Assembly (NCBI GenBank): GCA_947176045.1
Contig: CAMWPF010000046.1
Location: 1-8,782 of the forward strand
Direction of reading: 5' to 3'
Length of the DNA: 8,782 nucleotides
Source of the DNA: an uncultured Treponema sp.
GTDB taxonomy: Bacteria; Spirochaetota; Spirochaetia; Treponematales; Treponemataceae
The position numbers were made by a program, and so were the translations under genes. Below are positions 6,284 to 8,782 of the stretch, piece by piece (position 1 is the stretch's first letter; every line of letters starts with the position of its first letter). The notes under the pieces were generated by a model. The model was not told where the DNA came from. It did no database searches and was given only the letters and a program-made list of their open reading frames with translations.

Positions 6284-7936
6284 ATGGAAAAGACAGTGTA
6301 TATTTTCGGCCACAAGAATCCGGACACCGATTCCGGCGTCGCGGCGGCGGCGTACGCGCGGCTCAAGCAGCTGCAAGGCTTCCCGAACCATGTCGCGGCC
6401 CGCGCCGGACATTTCGCGCCGCAGACGGAATACATCTTCAAGAAATTCAACGTTCCCTATCCGAAGTACATTCCCGACCTCATTCCGAAGGTGCAGTACT
6501 ATATGCCGCCGAAGGCGGACACCGTAAAAGGCTCGCGCTCCGTGTGGGACGCCATCGGCAAGATGGAGGACGCGGAAAGCCGCGCGCTGCCGGTCGTGGA
6601 CGAGAACGGAAGCTATCATTCGCTCCTGCACTACAGCATCTTCGCGCAGAACATCCTGACCGTCATGAATCCCGAACACAAGACAGCGATTCCGACAAGC
6701 ATCGGGCTGATCCAGCGGACAATCAACGCGCAGCCGATCCACGTCGCGAACGAGGACGAAATCTTCCGGGCGACCGTCCTTGTCGGCGCGGCGAGCGAGG
6801 AGGAATTCAAGAAGACGCTCGCCGAACACGCCAGCGAGAACATCATCGTCATCACGAGCGACCGCGAGGCGATCCACGCCGCCTGCATCGCCGCCCGCAT
6901 CAAGCTGCTCATCATCACGTCGGGCTACGTCCTCAAAAAGGAGCTGCGCGACCAGGCGGCGGTCAGCGGCGTCTCCGTCATCATGAGCCCGCACTCCACG
7001 TCCTCCACCGCCATGCTGATCGCGTACTCCACGCCGGTGTCCGTTATGGCGGACACCGACATTCCGACCGTCCGCCTGACAGATCCCATCACGAAGGTGC
7101 GCCCGCTGCTCCAGAATTCGCCGTGCCGCTGCCTTCCTGTTACGGACGACAACGGAAAGGCGCTCGGCGTCATTTCGGAGCACGACCTCACAAACGAGCC
7201 GAACATCGAAATCATTCTGGTTGACCACAATGAAATGTCGCAGGCGGTGGAAGGCGTCGAGCAGTACAAGCTCCGCGAAGTCATCGACCACCACCGGCTC
7301 GGCACGCTCAACACCGCCTATCCGATTACGTTCATCAACAAGCCGGTGGGAGCGACGTCCACGCTCATCACGCAGCTGTATCAGGAATCGCGCATTCCGA
7401 TTCCGAAGGACATCGCATCCATCCTGCTGTGCGGCATCCTGTCCGACACGCTCATCCTCCAGTCCACGACCGCGACGGACGCCGACCGGGCCGCGGCGGA
7501 ATACCTTGCGAACATCGCCGACTTGGACATCCAGACGCTGGGAAGGGAGATCCTCACGGCGGGCAGCCACTTGGAGGGGCGCACCGTCAACGAAGTCATC
7601 CATCAGGATATGAAGGAATACCGCGAGGACAAGGCCGTCTATACGGTCAGCCAGATCGAAGTCGGCAACCTCGCCGAAATCCTCGACCGCAAGGACGAAT
7701 TCCTGCAAGAACTGGAAGCGGAGCGCCGCGCCTGCAAGGGGATTTTCTCCGCGCTGCTCGTTACGGACATCACGCAGCTGAGCAGCATCCTGCTTCTGAA
7801 GGCGGACGAGAAATTCCAGCCGTTCGTCACATTCCCGCGGCTTGAGGAGGACGTCTACTTCCTCAAGGACGTGGTGAGCCGCAAGAAGCAGCTCATTCCG
7901 CTCATCAGCGAGCAGGTGGAGAATTCCGGACTGTAG
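6284..7936 (+). CDS. ppaC: Manganese-dependent family II inorganic pyrophosphatase with CBS and DRTGG domains
   Basis: The enzyme hydrolyses PPi to two phosphates in the cytoplasm. The 550-residue protein has the split DHH catalytic core with an inserted regulatory module. Core motifs: GHKNPDTDS (H10, D14, D16), DHNEMSQAV (D314, H315), DHH (D335-H336-H337), CGILSDTLIL (D388), and the C-terminal DHHA2 part with SRKK (R533, K534) for substrate phosphates. Between them lie CBS1 (about 60-115), a DRTGG domain (about 130-250) and CBS2 (about 252-310). In studied relatives AMP and ADP inhibit and ATP or diadenosine polyphosphates activate through the CBS pair. An ATG also lies at 6275, but the AGGAGG site (6268-6273) is only 1 base from it and 10 bases from 6284; 6284 also gives the family N-terminus MEKTVYIFGHKNPDTDS. 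The gene follows argD by 36 bases with no terminator between, so the two are probably co-transcribed. Confidence 0.95.
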   Translation: MEKTVYIFGHKNPDTDSGVAAAAYARLKQLQGFPNHVAARAGHFAPQTEYIFKKFNVPYPKYIPDLIPKVQYYMPPKADTVKGSRSVWDAIGKMEDAESRALPVVDENGSYHSLLHYSIFAQNILTVMNPEHKTAIPTSIGLIQRTINAQPIHVANEDEIFRATVLVGAASEEEFKKTLAEHASENIIVITSDREAIHAACIAARIKLLIITSGYVLKKELRDQAAVSGVSVIMSPHSTSSTAMLIAYSTPVSVMADTDIPTVRLTDPITKVRPLLQNSPCRCLPVTDDNGKALGVISEHDLTNEPNIEIILVDHNEMSQAVEGVEQYKLREVIDHHRLGTLNTAYPITFINKPVGATSTLITQLYQESRIPIPKDIASILLCGILSDTLILQSTTATDADRAAAEYLANIADLDIQTLGREILTAGSHLEGRTVNEVIHQDMKEYREDKAVYTVSQIEVGNLAEILDRKDEFLQELEAERRACKGIFSALLVTDITQLSSILLLKADEKFQPFVTFPRLEEDVYFLKDVVSRKKQLIPLISEQVENSGL

Positions 7937-7949
7937 CGGCAAAGGCGGC

Positions 7950-7980
7950 GCGGGCGCGGTGCAGGACGCATCCCGCCCGC
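7950..7980 (+). terminator. Hairpin terminator after ppaC
   Basis: Arms GCGGGCG (7950-7956) and CGCCCGC (7974-7980) form a seven-pair GC stem, and the loop can pair further (GTGC with GCAT, closing around AGGAC). It is followed by TTCCATTTCC, which is T-rich but interrupted. It starts 14 bases after the ppaC stop and precedes a gene with its own AT-rich upstream region, as expected for the end of an argD-ppaC transcript. Confidence 0.5.
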
Positions 7981-7995
7981 TTCCATTTCCCGGCG

Positions 7996-8050
7996 TTTTA
8001 CCGTATATTCTATTTCTAATAGAGCAACAACTTATTTATATCGATAGGAG
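7996..8050 (+). promoter_or_regulatory. AT-rich promoter region and ribosome site of the membrane sensor gene
   Basis: Between the hairpin and the ATG at 8058 the sequence becomes strikingly AT-rich (TATATT, TAATAG and TTTATA hexamers are all possible -10 elements). I cannot choose a single -35/-10 pair. AGGAG at 8046-8050 is a good ribosome site, 7 bases before the start. Confidence 0.45.
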
Positions 8051-8057
8051 ACTTTCC

Positions 8058-8782
8058 ATGGACACTCAATCCTCAAAGCGCCAGTTTTCAGGACTTACGC
8101 TCGCCTCCCTGTTCGGAATAACACTGCTGCCGTTCGTGCTGGCGCCAGCCTTCATGTGCATCGCGCGCATTCTGTCAATCAGGGAAATCGGAACCATCTT
8201 CCAGAATCCGTTCGTGATCCTCGTGCACTTGATCGCCCTGGCGGTTCCGTTCATCACGTGGCACTTTCTGACAGACCGGCTCAGCTCATGGAACGGAACG
8301 GAGCAGTCAACCGAATCCTGCAACACGTTCGTCAACGCCCTGCGGAAAATCATCCTCGGCTACAACTCCACGCTGTCCATCATCATTCCTGTGGTGATTG
8401 CGGCAACCTTGCGAATGCGGAACATCGAGCTGGCGGCGTTCGAGGACGATTCCGCGACGCCGCACCTCATCAGCATCTACTTCGGGCTGATACTGCTGCT
8501 TTCGTTCTCATTCTACACGACATATACGTCCTCGCTGGAGCATTCGCTCACCTGGCTGCCCTACGACAAGCGCTTCCAGACTTCCAGCAGCAAGGAGCGC
8601 CTCATCTTGATGACCAGCGCGAACATCATCGGCGCGTACCTGCTGCTGTTCGGCACGCTTTCCGTTCCGAAAATCATGGAATCCGACTCGTTCTCCGCGC
8701 TGCTTCCCATCCTGATTCCGGCGGTAATCATTTCAATCGCGGCAATCGCAATCACCACATCCTGCAATACGCGTGACATCCG
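8058..8782 (+). CDS. Six-helix membrane protein, N-terminal part; probable sensory or chemotaxis receptor (3'-truncated)
   Basis: The reading frame is open from ATG 8058 (AGGAG 7 bases upstream) to the end of the window, 241 complete codons without a stop, beginning MDTQSSKRQFSGLTLASLFG. Six hydrophobic segments lie at about residues 13-38, 51-70, 98-118, 137-157, 183-203 and 215-234. With the positive N-terminus inside, both long polar loops (71-97 and 158-182) and the C-terminus would be cytoplasmic, and the periplasmic loops are short. The chain leaves the last helix at SCNTRDIR, the usual place for a HAMP-like or signalling domain to begin. Treponemes carry methyl-accepting chemotaxis proteins, cyclases and GGDEF proteins with such membrane halves; the output domain is outside the window, so the type is undecided. 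It forms a separate unit from ppaC. Confidence 0.7.
   Translation, partial: MDTQSSKRQFSGLTLASLFGITLLPFVLAPAFMCIARILSIREIGTIFQNPFVILVHLIALAVPFITWHFLTDRLSSWNGTEQSTESCNTFVNALRKIILGYNSTLSIIIPVVIAATLRMRNIELAAFEDDSATPHLISIYFGLILLLSFSFYTTYTSSLEHSLTWLPYDKRFQTSSSKERLILMTSANIIGAYLLLFGTLSVPKIMESDSFSALLPILIPAVIISIAAIAITTSCNTRDI

Noticed and set aside
5839..7224. Plus-strand frame of 461 codons bridging argD and ppaC
   Set aside because: It overlaps two well-supported genes out of frame and its product is Arg/Pro-rich without any motif.
6266..7942. Minus-strand open frame of 558 codons across ppaC
   Set aside because: It mirrors ppaC almost end to end and has no domain; the sense strand carries the full enzyme.
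8156..8776. Plus-strand frame of 206 codons near the right edge
   Set aside because: It is the out-of-frame shadow of the six-helix protein, whose frame has a good ribosome site and real membrane segments.

Overview
The window is GC-rich, protein-dense DNA, most likely from a Treponema-like spirochaete. I infer this from three things: a C-terminal outer-membrane barrel gene joined to a TolB-like propeller, an orphan lipoprotein with an NPF-x-G-[RK]-T-F segment of the kind I associate with treponemal lipoproteins, and a family II (Mn-dependent) pyrophosphatase carrying CBS and DRTGG domains. No search was possible, so genus is not certain. There are six protein-coding genes and no RNA gene, insertion sequence or CRISPR array that I can see.

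Left part (1-3759, + strand): the 3' three quarters of argB (acetylglutamate kinase) is followed after only 4 bases by a 1028-residue exported protein. The latter reads as a degenerate peptidase-MA-type (gluzincin) domain, a TolB-like beta-propeller and a C-terminal beta-barrel. Middle part (3760-5071): a hairpin-rich gap separates it from a convergent lipoprotein gene (3856-4797, - strand), which looks less GC-rich than its neighbours. Upstream of the lipoprotein lies a divergent control region holding two promoters. The lipoprotein promoter has a consensus -35 (TTGACA) and a -10 (TACACT) separated by a 19-base spacer that contains a run of ten G, the layout of a slipped-strand phase-variable promoter. 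The opposite promoter has an extended -10 so close to the argD start codon that the argD message may be leaderless.

Right part (5072-8782, + strand): argD (acetylornithine aminotransferase) is followed 36 bases later by the regulated pyrophosphatase gene ppaC, probably in one transcript, with a hairpin terminator after it. The window ends inside a six-helix membrane protein, probably the sensory half of a chemotaxis receptor or another signalling protein.

Taken together, argB and argD perform the second and fourth steps of ornithine/arginine synthesis and the pyrophosphatase removes PPi made by biosynthesis. Between them sits a surface-protein pair (barrel protein and lipoprotein), the latter apparently under on/off or graded expression control. 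The phase-variable promoter is the most interesting signal in the window.
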